Of a stretch of DNA of 64,000 nucleotides, positions 40,542 to 50,997 are shown in pieces. Numbering within the stretch: position 1 is the first letter of the stretch; the number at the start of each line of letters is the position of its first letter. A model generated the notes under the pieces. It saw only the letters and a program-made list of their open reading frames with translations. It was not told the DNA's origin and searched no databases. The DNA is from Nitzschia sp. pyKryTriq1 (taxonomy: Eukaryota > Bacillariophyta > Bacillariophyceae > Bacillariales > Bacillariaceae), in NCBI GenBank assembly GCA_956465555.1, contig OY101115.1, forward strand, positions 2,542,001 through 2,606,000. The letters run 5' to 3'. Made by a program: the position numbers and the translations under genes.

Positions 40542-43500
40542 ATGATGCATAAAGAAGAAATCTCTCGAACTAGCTCAGATTGTACCTCAGATTCTCCTTT
40601 TACACCGAGGGAAAGCAGAACTATAGACTACAGCATGCCTGCCCCTACTACTTCCGAGAACGATGCTGGAAATCAGGCGGAAGAGGCAAAACCAACGAAG
40701 CGGTGGCCATTCTCCACTTTCGTTGTCTTGCTGGGAATTGATGCGCTAGGGTCAGGTTTGCTCCTTGCTTGCATCTTACCAGGGTAAGGCGTGCTGTAGT
40801 TCTTCTCGTTTATCTTTGTGCTTCAGGCGTGCATTGTCACTCATATCCATGCCTCTCCAGAATTGCATCAGAACAAGTCACAGGAAAAGACTACAAGTTT
40901 GCCAATTCTCTCTTCGATATTCTCCTACTAGCAGCCATACGGATCTTGCTGGGTATGCTCGGGACTCTCATTTCTTACTGCAAAGGCGAAATCAGACCTG
41001 AGTACTACTTCAACGTTTACCACGAGAATGGAACCAAGAAATCTCGCGACGAGTTGGAGGAGGAGGCTTTGGAACAAAGCTTTTGGGGATGGCTGAAGCG
41101 CTATATTAGCCGTCCTGCCTTTTTGTGTGAATTCGTTTGTTTTGTGACTATGATCCTATGTATCGCGAAGTGCTTGGTGAGACTGGACGTTCAACTGAAT
41201 CGATACCCCGACGCTGAATCGCTGCACCCTGCAATTTGGGTCGCTTTGTGTTTCTCGTCCTCCTTGGCAATTTTGGAAATGTGCTTTGTGGATAGTGTAT
41301 GTGTACTTCTTGGGGAATGGGGTCACGCACAAAGAGACCAAGGAAACAATTCAATTTTGAGGCAGATTTCGTCCACTTTGAGCTTGCCTTTGCTGGCTAA
41401 CGACCATTTGACGACAGATGATGAAGAAATCGCTACGACGGAAAATAATGGCAATGACGAGAACCAGGAAGCGGATGAAAATGCTCCTGGAATTAGTGAT
41501 ATTTCTGGTGATGCCAATTACAATGCGTCTTGGCGTGACCTGGTGATGATTTGTGCACCTGATGTGCCGCTGATTCTCGTTGCCTTCGTTTTTCTGCTGC
41601 TGGCAGCAGGGGCACAGATCGCCATCCCGAGGTTTACTGGCAATATCCTTGACCAGCTCTCCGCAACCTTTGATGGCGACGACGACGACGCAGCCCACAA
41701 ATCAATGAAAGATGTCCCTGGTTTCATGTCAAATGTCCGTAAACTGATTGCTGCATCCATTCTCGGAGGAGTCTTCTCTGGTATTCGGGGCTCCATTTTT
41801 ACACTTGTTGGAGGCCGTGCGAACGTTCGTCTACGGATGCATCTAATGGATTCCCTTTTGGTTCAGGGTGAGCAACGCGATTATCTTCCACGAAGTTCCG
41901 TCGTTTTGTCTTGACAGTTCTAACAATTCTTGTTTTTTGTTCAGAAATCGGCTTCTTTGATACGACGAAAACAGGAGATATTACCAGTCGACGTAAGTAG
42001 AACGGACCACCTGTGAATTTTAGTTCTCTCCCGATGCTTCCATACTCACTCAACGATTGATTCCAATCTATTCTTCACAGTATCAAGTGATACAACTCTT
42101 GTCGGTGATCAAGTCACTCTCAATGTGAATGTTTTCTTACGGTCGCTCGTACAGGCTATTGGAGTCTTGATTTTCATGTTCATCGTATCGTGGCAGCTGT
42201 CGATTCTAGCCTTTATATCCGTGCCCGCGATCACCCTGCTGTCCAAATGGTATGGTCAGTTTATACGAAAGCTCACGAAGGTCATGCAGACAAAGGTAGG
42301 TTGGTTATCCAAAAGTAGTAGCTTGGGATGCTAGGAGTCGTTGGCCAAATGAAGGCTAACACCTTTTGCCCTGTGTGTCTTTCATGTCGCAGCTTGCCAG
42401 CGGGAACAGTGTCTCCGAAGCAGCGATCAGTTCCATGCCAACTGTCCGAGCATTTGATGCAGCTCTGACTGAATTCAAAGAATTTGAAGAGTCTATGCAG
42501 AAGTATCTGTTGCTAAATATGAAAGCTGCTGTTGCCTACTCCGGGTATGCGACTTGCTCGACGTCGCTGCCACAGCTTGTCACAGCTCTTGTAGTATTTT
42601 ACGGTGGGTTGATGGTCCGCAATGGGGATTTGACCAGTGGCGAGCTCGTGAGCTTTTTACTGTATCTCTCGTCGCTATCGGATGCTTTCTCCAGTATTGG
42701 CTATATCTTTTCATCTTTGACTCAAGCGGTGGGTGCCGCTGACAAAGTATTTGAATTGATGAACCGAAAACCTAGATTGCGACAGCCAACGGCAGCCAAC
42801 ACGGCGGCTGTTTCGACAGCTCGTGCAGGACATCATGTGTTGAATGTTGACGCGCGACAGACAGCGTTAGCAAGGACAGCAGGTTTGGAACCCGACACCT
42901 GTCGCGGGGAAATCCGTCTTGAGAACGTGGAGTTGTACTACCCCGCTCGTCCTCAACGTCGTATTTTGAATGGCATGTCGCTGACCGTACCTCCTGGCAA
43001 AATTGCTGCGCTCGTTGGACAGTCCGGTGGGGGAAAGAGTAGCGTGATCTCGCTGGTTCAGCATTTATATGAACAGTCCAGTGGAAAGGTGATGATTGAT
43101 GGAGTAGAAGTTCACGAGCTTAGCCCAAGATGGCTCAGCCAGCACATTTCGATTGTCTCGCAAGAGCCAATACTGTTCGGACGATCCATCAAACGAAATA
43201 TCATGTACGGGCTTGAGGGAACCGACTTGGAGCCCACTGATGAAGAAATTGAACGGGTGGCAAAGCTTGCCAACGCAGATAGCTTCATTGAGAAAATGCC
43301 ACGAAAATACGAGACCGAAGTAGGAGAGCGAGGCGTGACTCTTTCGGGGGGACAGAAACAACGCATTGCCATTGCACGTGCCTTGGTCCGAAAGCCGAAA
43401 ATCCTTCTTCTCGACGAAGCTACCTCAGCCCTCGATGCTGAGTCCGAGGCTATGGTCCAACAAGCCATTGATCACATGCTTGCCGCTGGAAGCAACATGA

Positions 43501-43694
43501 CAGTCGTGGTAGTTGCCCATAGACTGAGTACGATCCGAAATGCTGATATCATATTCGTTGTTCAAGATGGGCAGGTTGTAGAGCAAGGCAACCATGCGGA
43601 GCTGATTCAAAAGCCAGACGGCCCTTATTCTTCTTTGATTCGTCGTCAGATGGACGTGCAGAAGAAGCTTGTGGACGGCAAAGAAGACGAATAG
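40542..43694 (+). CDS. ABCB/TAP-type ABC half transporter
   Basis: Five exons: 40542-40783, 40861-41867, 41945-41992, 42081-42295 and 42393-43694. Exon 3 is only 48 bp; all junctions are GT-AG; 937 residues. An N-terminal hydrophobic region (TFVVLLGIDALGSGLLLACI, LCEFVCFVTMILCIAKCLV, WVALCFSSSLAILEMCFV) precedes the core like TMD0 of TAP/TAPL. The ABC transmembrane domain follows: LILVAFVFLLLAAGAQIAIP, MDSLLVQEIGFFDTTKTGDI with TSRLSSDTT, SWQLSILAFISVPAITLL, LASGNSVSEAAISSMPTVRA. The nucleotide-binding domain is canonical: GQSGGGKSS (about 712), SQEP, LSGGQKQR (about 820), ILLLDEATSALD, AHRLSTI. It works as a dimer, probably exporting peptides or conjugates across an internal membrane; substrate and location are inference. 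Starts at either of two adjacent ATGs. Confidence 0.9.
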
Positions 43695-44478
43695 TTCTGT
43701 CTCTCTCATGACTCTACTAACTAGGACGAGTAGAGCTTGAGTAGAGCCGCCAAACGCCAGAGCACTTAGACTTCGAAGTACTCGAGCTACTACTACACTA
43801 GTGTAAATATTCACCAAAGCAAAAGCAAAGAACAGAGGCTGGTCTCTAGTAGAGAGTCGTTGATAGGTAAGAGGAAGTACTCTACTCTACTACTATATCG
43901 TAAAAAGCAGCGAAAAAGTGCACTGTCTACTCTACTACCGTACTGCTAGAGCTCTAGTAGTACTCGGTATAGAGAGAGGAGATCATTACTTGTCTATCAC
44001 GTACCAGGTACGGCACGAGTGCTGTACCGGTACTGTACCACGAGCAGAGGAGCCAAGTCCGTAAAACTTCACTTGCTTCCTACAGTACTGTACCGGTGGT
44101 GCGGTATCCGGTGCTTCGCCTTCCCAAAAAGATCTGAAAAAGTCCTTCGTTTAACGGCTAGAAGAATAGATTGGGCCAAAATACATACTCAATACTCTAC
44201 TGTACATCATGATCGGCTGCGACATTCGCTAGTCTGCGTGTAGAAATTGTACTGGATTCTACGTGTCGTGTTCTTTCTGGTCGGAGTTGTTGGTTCTCGC
44301 AGTTTCTCACGCCGGCAAGAGACCTCGTACCATGTTCGCGGTTTCGCTTTCAGCGATATTTGATGCTTTCTCGCGGCGGGGCAAAACAGAACCAATCGCC
44401 ATTTCTCCGTTCCGCTCACAACAAAAGAAGTCTCCTCTTCTTACACCACAAACGATCACCTTTTTGTATTGAAAGACC
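43695..44478. other. Spacer dense in CTCTACTAGAG and GTACCGGTAC words
   Basis: 784 bp. 43712-43990 is built largely of CTCTACT/AGTAGAG/CTAGAG words in both orientations; 44005-44110 carries GGTACCGGTAC/GTACTGTACC-type words. 44280-44478 looks like the 5' UTR of the CRAL-TRIO gene. No gene seen. Confidence 0.6.
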
Positions 44479-45510
44479 ATGGGCAGCCTCCTTCATGCCT
44501 GGAGCTATGCTGCGCAGAGTGTCGACTGGCACTCTTGCACGGTCCAATCGCATGCACTGGCCTTGTTTTTGATCTATTTTGTGTACCATTATCCCTGGGG
44601 CTGGCAAAATCGTGACAAACTTCTCAAACCGGCACGAAGGCACTTTTCGAAATCATCCTCTCTGAGAAGAACCAGAGGTTCGGTGTCAACACCCGGTTAC
44701 TCTCAGTCTTCCCCGGAAGATGCTACATCAGCAGATGATGCTCTTGCTAAAGCATGCCCAGCGGCGACCGCGGCGGAGCGAAAGAGATTTCTGGCTGCGC
44801 GTCAAGGGAATCTGAGCGGAGCAACCAAAAGTCTCCAGAACTATCTGCAGTGGCACCTGAAGTACGTCGATGTGGCGATAGAACACAACATCGTTCGAGC
44901 CTCGACGGATGATAAGGACTTGGATGTATGGAGGGAGGCTTGTCAGGTGGCCAGGAAAGCAGCGGGGGAAGTCTGCGAGGAACCCTTACCGAGGGTCATT
45001 CGGACACATCTCCGAACAAATAATGGGGAAGACAAGCCGCTGGTCGACAAGGATGGGCACCGGATCATCCAAATCATGCCTGCTCAGATGGATATCACTC
45101 TAGCATCGTCATCAACCTACGCTGTGGCCGTGGCCCTTTATTTGAATTTGCAACTGGACCGGGAAGGAGAGGAGCGAATAGTGGTGTGCATGGATGTGCG
45201 GGCGGGGCAAGGCTGGCCGAATACGCATGTAGTTCGACTTGTACCTTTCATGCAGCAAACGACAACTTTGCTTCTTTCGCTCTTTCCCGAACGCCTGCAC
45301 AGGTGTCTGCTGTATCCCGTGCCCCCGTCCTTCTTGTGGGTGTGGAAGACGATATCAAAAGTGGTGGACCCTCTAACGAGAGAAAAGATTTGTCTAATGA
45401 GTGGGCCAAACAAAATTGTATCTCCGCCACCCTTTGAGCAAATGTATGAGCATATGAGTGAGGATGCGGCTCATCAATTGGAAGACTCACGGTTGGCAGA
45501 TTTTCGATAG
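44479..45510 (+). CDS. CRAL-TRIO (Sec14-like) lipid-binding protein
   Basis: Single exon, 343 residues. N-terminal hydrophobic segment HALALFLIYFVYHYPWGW (a membrane anchor or signal anchor). Then a Ser/Thr-rich linker and a CRAL-TRIO-N-like helix set (RKRFLAARQGNLSGATKSLQ NYLQWH: the R-K/R-F-L-x-A-R pattern). The CRAL-TRIO lobe follows: DKDGHRIIQIMPAQMD, VAVALYLNLQLDR, IVVCMDVRAGQGWPNTHVVR, LLLSLFPERLHRCLLYPVPP, SFLWVWKTISKVVDPLTREK and ICLMSG. This is the classic Sec14 order of floor strands and lipid-exchange gate helix. Family role: phosphoinositide or other hydrophobic ligand transfer between membranes; the ligand is unknown here. Convergent with the BMT5-like gene (236 bp apart). Confidence 0.85.
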   Translation: MGSLLHAWSYAAQSVDWHSCTVQSHALALFLIYFVYHYPWGWQNRDKLLKPARRHFSKSSSLRRTRGSVSTPGYSQSSPEDATSADDALAKACPAATAAERKRFLAARQGNLSGATKSLQNYLQWHLKYVDVAIEHNIVRASTDDKDLDVWREACQVARKAAGEVCEEPLPRVIRTHLRTNNGEDKPLVDKDGHRIIQIMPAQMDITLASSSTYAVAVALYLNLQLDREGEERIVVCMDVRAGQGWPNTHVVRLVPFMQQTTTLLLSLFPERLHRCLLYPVPPSFLWVWKTISKVVDPLTREKICLMSGPNKIVSPPPFEQMYEHMSEDAAHQLEDSRLADFR

Positions 45511-45746
45511 ATACATATTGTATGACACGCGACGGTCACAAATGGAAAGAACTGGAGGGAGTCTCTTTTTGCTTCTGCAAAGAGTTGCTGTTTTTGCATT
45601 GTATTCTTATCGAACCAAACCTACGTATGTTAAAAATCAACAAGGTTCACCAACATGTGACAGGGAAGTCACGGGGAATCTGTAACCTAGCTAGCTAAAC
45701 TATGTATTTTACTCCTATGTAACATGAACAAAAAATATTAAGACTG

Positions 45747-46955
45747 CTAGTCGTATCCCTTTATCAGTTTGGGCAGAAGATGGTATGGATACGGACGGCT
45801 GACTAGACGCCCCCCTTTCGCAATGTCAAGTCCCCATCGCTTTGATATCTCCTTTTCGATCTTATCACGGATCTCGTCGGCTGCTGTCCTTGTCAGAGGG
45901 TTGGATTCTCCAGTATAGTTCAAAAGAAAAACAGCCAATTGGACGTGGTTACAGTTTGCCTTGTACGGGGACAGCAGATGACGAGCAGGTATTTCAAAAC
46001 GAATACCATCTGGAATGAATTCCTGCCCCAGTTGGAAAACGGCATCGCCGTGGACAATATCGTCGTACGCCATTGGACTTGCTTCCATTTTGTCGGGATG
46101 CAACATCACCCGTAGTTCATGTCTACAACTTATTTGGATGTCCTCGGGGACTGCGTCGCCATTGGGAAATCGAAAATAGTACTTTTGTGGTTGGTCGCCA
46201 ATGAAAAAGGGACGATCCACACCTCGATAGGAGCTAAGTCCGTAGCTTGGCTCGAAAGGCTCGAGATGAGTCAACAACAATCCATGTTCGGCAGCGTATG
46301 TAGCAGGCATCCATCCTTGCCTCCATTCTTCCAATGAGTCTGCTGGCATCCCTCCTTGCCCATGACACAAAGCGATTCGAATTTCACCGGATGACTTTAG
46401 GACGGAGCTCGCACTCTTCAAAAACCCATTTACAAGTTCACGATTTCTCTTCGCGTTGGTTTTCCCCTTCCAATGAGGAAAGTTGAACTCAATTACATCA
46501 AACATTGTATCTGGAAACGACAATGGAAGATTTGTTCCATCGACCCCAAATTTGACTTGATTGGAAGGATAAGATGTGACAGTCTCAGCATTTTCTTTGG
46601 ATCGCTCATATATTCGATTGTGAACTTCCTCGTCTTCCAAGACGGTGGCGAATAGACAGGTGGTGGAGCTCCCGGCAAGTTCTGCTGCCACCACAGAGCT
46701 GTAGGATAGATCCCCATCTCCAACGACCAACCAATTGGTGGACGACTCATCACCTTCATTACCAATAGACGCAGTCCCATATCTAGCCTCCGACATGAGG
46801 TACAAGGGCCATGAACTGGCAGACTGCCGACTTGTGCCGAGGAAGGAGAAAGACTTGCGCGGTACCAAAGATAGGGTGCAGATGTGCTGCGTTCCCGATA
46901 ATTTATGGCTACTATATGAACAGAGACTCGCTAAAGTACTGATCACCCGGGCCAT
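45747..46955 (-). CDS. BMT5/FDXACB1-like Rossmann methyltransferase (DUF2431), organelle presequence
   Basis: Single exon, 402 residues from ATG 46955 (MARVISTLASL); an in-frame ATG at 46979 adds eight residues. The first ~65 residues are Ser/Arg-rich with almost no acidic residues, as in an organelle presequence. The methyltransferase domain begins NWLVVGDGDLSYSSVVAAEL (the V-G-D/E-G-D/N-h-S-F/Y-S signature of the rRNA uridine-N3 methyltransferase Bmt5 family). It continues FATVLEDEEV, VKFGVDGTNL, FDVIEFNFPHWKGKTNAKRN with RELVNGFLKSA, SGEIRIALCHGQGG and EHGLLLTHLEPFEPSYGLSS; the N-F-P-H-x-G-K signature is present. A C-terminal extension (~120 residues) carries PDGIRFEIPARHLLSPYKAN, unassigned. 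Bmt5 itself is nucleolar; the presequence suggests an organelle paralogue (inference). Confidence 0.78.
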   Translation of the reverse strand: MARVISTLASLCSYSSHKLSGTQHICTLSLVPRKSFSFLGTSRQSASSWPLYLMSEARYGTASIGNEGDESSTNWLVVGDGDLSYSSVVAAELAGSSTTCLFATVLEDEEVHNRIYERSKENAETVTSYPSNQVKFGVDGTNLPLSFPDTMFDVIEFNFPHWKGKTNAKRNRELVNGFLKSASSVLKSSGEIRIALCHGQGGMPADSLEEWRQGWMPATYAAEHGLLLTHLEPFEPSYGLSSYRGVDRPFFIGDQPQKYYFRFPNGDAVPEDIQISCRHELRVMLHPDKMEASPMAYDDIVHGDAVFQLGQEFIPDGIRFEIPARHLLSPYKANCNHVQLAVFLLNYTGESNPLTRTAADEIRDKIEKEISKRWGLDIAKGGRLVSRPYPYHLLPKLIKGYD

Positions 46956-47388
46956 TTTCGAACTACTGGTATATGCCAAAGATTTCCATTCTCACAACCG
47001 ACGATTGGAATGATCGACACAAATTCGTTTGGTGGTCGAGAGCGACGAGAGGCATCGGCATCAACAAGACGAACTACTGTAATACGCATCAAAAAAATTC
47101 TCTCGCTTTTCGTTTTCGCCCCCACCCGTAAAGAAATTTTTCGCGCCACTTTTTGGAGACCCATAACCTATTGCCACGTACGATCGATGCGATTGAAGAA
47201 GTCAACTGGAAACGCAGGCAACCACACCGAGACAGAGTGAAAACAACTCACAACTAATAATATCCAACCTCATCACGCACTTGGAATACCTACCAGCAGA
47301 AGCATCATTGTATTTCTTGTCCCTTCGTAAGAACATATACCTGATTCAGAGATTGCCAGTCTTGGTCAAAAGATTTGATAAGGACAGG
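46956..47388. other. Divergent promoter region with an E2F-like core
   Basis: 433 bp between the BMT5-like gene and the plastid orphan. TTTTTCGCGCC at 47137-47147 fits the E2F half-site TTTSGCGC. No gene seen. Confidence 0.45.
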
Positions 47389-48667
47389 ATGAAGATGACA
47401 GTTTTGCTTGCTTCTTTCTCGATGTGCCGCACATCTTTGGCTTTTGTGGCAAAGTTCAACACACGACAAAGCTCAATGCGCCTCTTCTCGGTGTCGTCGG
47501 TAGATATCAATTCGGGAGTATCGAGAGTCAATACACTACAGTCCTTGCTATCGAAACATGGTGCTCCAGGTAGTACCGGATGTGCAGAAAAGGGCGATCT
47601 ACAACCTGTGTTTTTGGAATCCAGCGAAAGCCCAGACACTCCAGAGTTGGTCTCCACCCTCATGGGAATGGATGAATTTATGAACTTGCACCCTCATCTG
47701 TATCCCTTGGCGAAATCAAAGAAGACGGGAAATTTCGTTTGTGCACTGCGAAGGGCGTTTGCCGATGACACCAGTGAGTGGTACGAGAATTCATCATCGG
47801 CACCTTGGCCCATCGTTGAGGCAGCTGTTGGTGCTCCCGGGATGAAACTTTTGTCCTTGAATAGCGAGAACTTGATGCGGCGCATTGTATGCGAATGCGA
47901 TTTTTCCGGAGAAGGCAAGGAACTCATTGATATCTACAATGATGGTCTCGGCAAGGGTGTGGAGCCTTATGAACCAGGGTCCGTGGAGAAGCTGGGGTAA
48001 GTCCTCGATTGAAATGTTGAAACGCTCTGGTCCATCGTGTTGTCAGATTTATCTTATGTCCTGTACTATCGTTCTCGGTGAATCCTTTTTGAATGAAAGA
48101 TATGGGGTGGATAAGTATGTCCTTCTCCGAGTTGGCCCATTTGCCGATATTTACGAATCTTTGGCAAAGGGTCATGCGGCCAAAAATGATGAGTCTTCTG
48201 CTTTGATTTCCGCGGAGGCAGCAAACAACAAGATATCTGGTTTTGCGTCCGGCTTTCTATTTTACGCAAGATTGCTAGCATCATTTCCAAACCGTGAAGA
48301 AGAAACTCGAGATGCTGCTAGAATGTGCCTTCGTTTACCACTACCTTCCATTGGTTTGTCGGTTGATGATTTCAGAGACGTCGCTATCTTTGGAAAGCTC
48401 GCAGAAAAAACTGATTCGGACGAAGAGATCATGGCCAAGCTGCAAATAATGTATGAAAAAATCCGAGAACACGAGCAGGATGAAGACCCTAGATCCGCGG
48501 CGTCCAAAACACCCGAACAAGCCGCACTTGATGAAGCCAACTATTTGCTCGATCGAGTGGCACTGTCGGGTGGTAAATGGAGCGAAGTTCGACCGAAACT
48601 TGCAGAGATTTACAAATCTGTTGGACGTGATGACATGGCAAACTTTGTCAACCCGAAGAGTTTATAA
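47389..48667 (+). CDS. Plastid-targeted protein of unknown function
   Basis: Exons 47389-47996 and 48100-48667; intron 47997-48099 (103 bp, GTAAGT...AAAG, a weak pyrimidine tract); 391 residues. The start MKMTVLLASFSMCRTSLAFV is a signal peptide ending SLA-F, an ASAFAP-type site, then Arg/Ser/Thr-rich transit sequence: plastid targeting is likely. The mature protein is mostly alpha-helical without membrane segments: LMGMDEFMNLHPHLYPLAKS, FVCALRRAFADDTSEWYENS, YGVDKYVLLRVGPFADIYES, ISGFASGFLFYARLLASFPN, and a C-terminal DEANYLLDRVALSGGKWSEV RPKLAEIY. I do not recognise the family; it may be stramenopile-specific. Divergent from the BMT5-like gene; convergent with the MFS gene. Confidence 0.7.
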
Positions 48668-48770
48668 TTGCATATCTTTTGCAGATCCTTGGCTACGAGA
48701 GCAACCCGGAATGTAGAAAGTACGTAAAGAGCTAAAAAGTACTAGAGACACTTCGGCTAGCTTTTGGAAC

Positions 48771-48872
48771 TTTATAATATGACCATCTCGTCGCCTCTTT
48801 CTATTTGTTCTTCCTCTTTTGTTTATAATATGACCATCTCCTCGCCTCTTTCTATTTGTTCTTCCTCTTTTG
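48771..48872. repeat. 51 bp tandem duplication at the 3' end of the MFS gene
   Basis: TTTATAATATGACCATCTCG... (48771-48821) is repeated at 48822-48872 with one substitution (CTCG/CTCC). On the minus strand the copy at 48822-48872 holds the last codons and stop (EEMVIL-stop) of the transporter; the other copy is a post-stop duplicate. Confidence 0.9.
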
Positions 48873-50373
48873 TCTTGAAGCTTCTCGAATTCGATCTATC
48901 TTTGGGAAGAAAACAGGCAAATGACGCCGCGATCAGCTGAAGAAATGCGGCGAAGAGGAACATTGCACCCGGGCCTAGGAAAGTGTCCGACGCGATGTGG
49001 TCAACATATCTCATGGCAAGAGGGCCAATTCCCGATGCCAAGGCAAGAATGGAATATAGTGCTCCTTGTATTCTCCCTTGTTCAGATTCGTCAACATTAT
49101 TGGCTTTAATTGCCGAAAAGGTTGGAAACGCCATTCCTGTGAAGGAAGCCAGGATGATGCCTGCATAGAGCGCTTCTTTGCCATTAGCGAGACCATACAA
49201 AGTGTTGGCAAACACAGCGGCCACAAAGCAATCGAGTACAATGAGTCGTTCACCAATGAAATCATTCAGAGGTTTCAGAATAACTCCTTGTGCCAGTACA
49301 GTGCCAAACCCATACAACAGGAGCATGACTGCCGTGTCCTTCACTGTAAAAGACAATTTTGAGTCCACGTAGTATAGAATGAGGACTTTGTCACCCGAGG
49401 TAACCATTCCATTGAAAAAGGCGAGCATAGAAAGCAGCCGAAAGAATCCATCTCGGTTGATGATGGATAGTTCACGAAAAGGTCGAAATACATTCCAAAT
49501 TATTAGATCAAACTTTGTCATGTTCGAATTCTCCAGCTCATGTTGCCTTCTTGCCTCCTCGGCCAAGGCAGGCTGCAAAGTTTCGGGAACAAAAAGGACA
49601 GCTACTGCTATTGCTGTCAAACCCAGGAAGCACGAAAAATAGACGGCATTCATGTATCCCAGAAAAACTGCAAAGGTAGGCCCGATGCAAACGCCAAACC
49701 AATAGGCTGCCATAAGGAGACCAACGGCGGGGGCTCGGAGCTGAGGAGGCATGACATCAGCCAGAGCCGCCAGAGCTAAGGCCGTCCAATTCACAAGTCC
49801 GTGCAATGATCGGACATAGTAAAAAATCCAAGGATTCGACTTGGGGCGCAGACAGACATAGAGAAATGCAAAGTTGCCAAGAATCGCTAAAACCGTGCCA
49901 AGAATGAACAAAACCCTTCGTCCGTGCCTGTCACTGATCGATCCAAACAACGGCCCAGATACCACAATGAGCATATTGCCAACCAGTTCGCTGAAGGCAT
50001 GAGCGTCTTGTGCATCGGACGATCCTAGAAGACACTCTTTTGGTTTGTCCGCGTAGTTTTCAAAAGTATTGCAATCGTCTCCGTCGTAGCCATAGTTCAG
50101 GACCGCAAATCTCTGCGTGCTCACTTTTGGTAGTATCGCAACAAAGGCCCCATATCCCAGCATTGTCAGGAATGCAACTGCCACAATCTGTGGTGGGCCA
50201 CTGGTCGCGCAAAACTGCCGGACGAATCCATGTTGTTGCTGAGAACAATCTGCGAGTGGAAACGTTGTTGTCGATGCGCCCGTTTCATTTTCTCGTTCCA
50301 ACGAAGCGTAACCTTGACGTCCCGAAACCAATGAATCACTCTGCTGCATCCTACCCGATATTCTAGATTGCAT
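48823..50373 (-). CDS. Major facilitator superfamily transporter (MFSD14/TetA-like)
   Basis: Single exon, 516 residues, about 12 hydrophobic segments. Residues 1-55 are a hydrophilic cytosolic tail. TM1 is IVAVAFLTMLGYGAFVAILP; the MFS A-motif after TM2 is GPLFGSISDRHGRRVLFILG; later segments include NWTALALAALADVMPPQLRA PAVGLLMAAYWFGVCIGPTF, the central loop ETLQPALAEEARRQHELENS, FFNGMVTSGDKVLILYYVD, and LYSILALASGIGPLAMRYVD. The loop between TM1 and TM2 is long and has two Cys (DCNTFE...KECLL), which could form an extracytoplasmic disulfide. It resembles the drug:H+ antiporter/MFSD14 (hippocampus abundant transcript) group; the substrate cannot be told from sequence. Start may be the Met eight codons in. 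Its stop lies inside a tandem duplication (48771-48872). Confidence 0.82.
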   Translation of the reverse strand: MQSRISGRMQQSDSLVSGRQGYASLERENETGASTTTFPLADCSQQQHGFVRQFCATSGPPQIVAVAFLTMLGYGAFVAILPKVSTQRFAVLNYGYDGDDCNTFENYADKPKECLLGSSDAQDAHAFSELVGNMLIVVSGPLFGSISDRHGRRVLFILGTVLAILGNFAFLYVCLRPKSNPWIFYYVRSLHGLVNWTALALAALADVMPPQLRAPAVGLLMAAYWFGVCIGPTFAVFLGYMNAVYFSCFLGLTAIAVAVLFVPETLQPALAEEARRQHELENSNMTKFDLIIWNVFRPFRELSIINRDGFFRLLSMLAFFNGMVTSGDKVLILYYVDSKLSFTVKDTAVMLLLYGFGTVLAQGVILKPLNDFIGERLIVLDCFVAAVFANTLYGLANGKEALYAGIILASFTGMAFPTFSAIKANNVDESEQGRIQGALYSILALASGIGPLAMRYVDHIASDTFLGPGAMFLFAAFLQLIAASFACFLPKDRSNSRSFKTKEEEQIERGEEMVIL

Positions 50374-50997
50374 GCGATGGCCTCTTTATAGCAGCATGGA
50401 GACCTTGCACATTGCAGAAACAATCACCATAGAAGTTGACTGTTGGGTGTCTCTGAAGTAGACTAGTCTATGTTTTGTGACATCTTCTATCTTCTGATGT
50501 CGTTATCTGCTATCTGCTATCGGTATGTCGCTTTTCACTTCTGCATCCCGCGCTTGCCCATTTTGGCGGGAACGAAGCGCGGGGTGCGGTGATGTGAAAA
50601 AAGCGGACGACTTTCAGACGAAGGAAATAGCCGTTATTTTCGCGTTGTGCGCCCTTTGGAGTAATCTGCCTATTTTAACGCGAAAAAAAGAGAAACAATT
50701 ATCTTGATCTTAGACCAAATTATAGTTGTTCACCAGCTTTAGCGCGCGTCTCACTACCCTCTATTTTTGGTGCTGCTCGCTTGATTGTTTCCGTTCGTTC
50801 AATGTTCTCGAAGAAGATGATGTCGAAGGATCTTCTCCATCTGTGCCGTCGGCGTCGCGTCGGCGATGATAATGATGAGCGACGCGACGATGAATATTGA
50901 TGGGCGTTCGTTGTTTATACTTTGCAAAGTAGATTAGAGCAATCTTCAAGCTCCTACTACTAGAGTATTGTCTGCAACCCACCCTGTACAGATTAGA
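50374..50997. other. Divergent spacer with E2F-like sites
   Basis: 624 bp between the MFS and lipoyl-domain genes. TTTTGGCGGGAA (50561-50572) is a good E2F-type site; ATTTTCGCG (about 50636) and AACGCGAAAA (about 50679) are weaker. A (GCGTCG)-rich patch is at 50845-50890. No gene seen. Confidence 0.5.
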
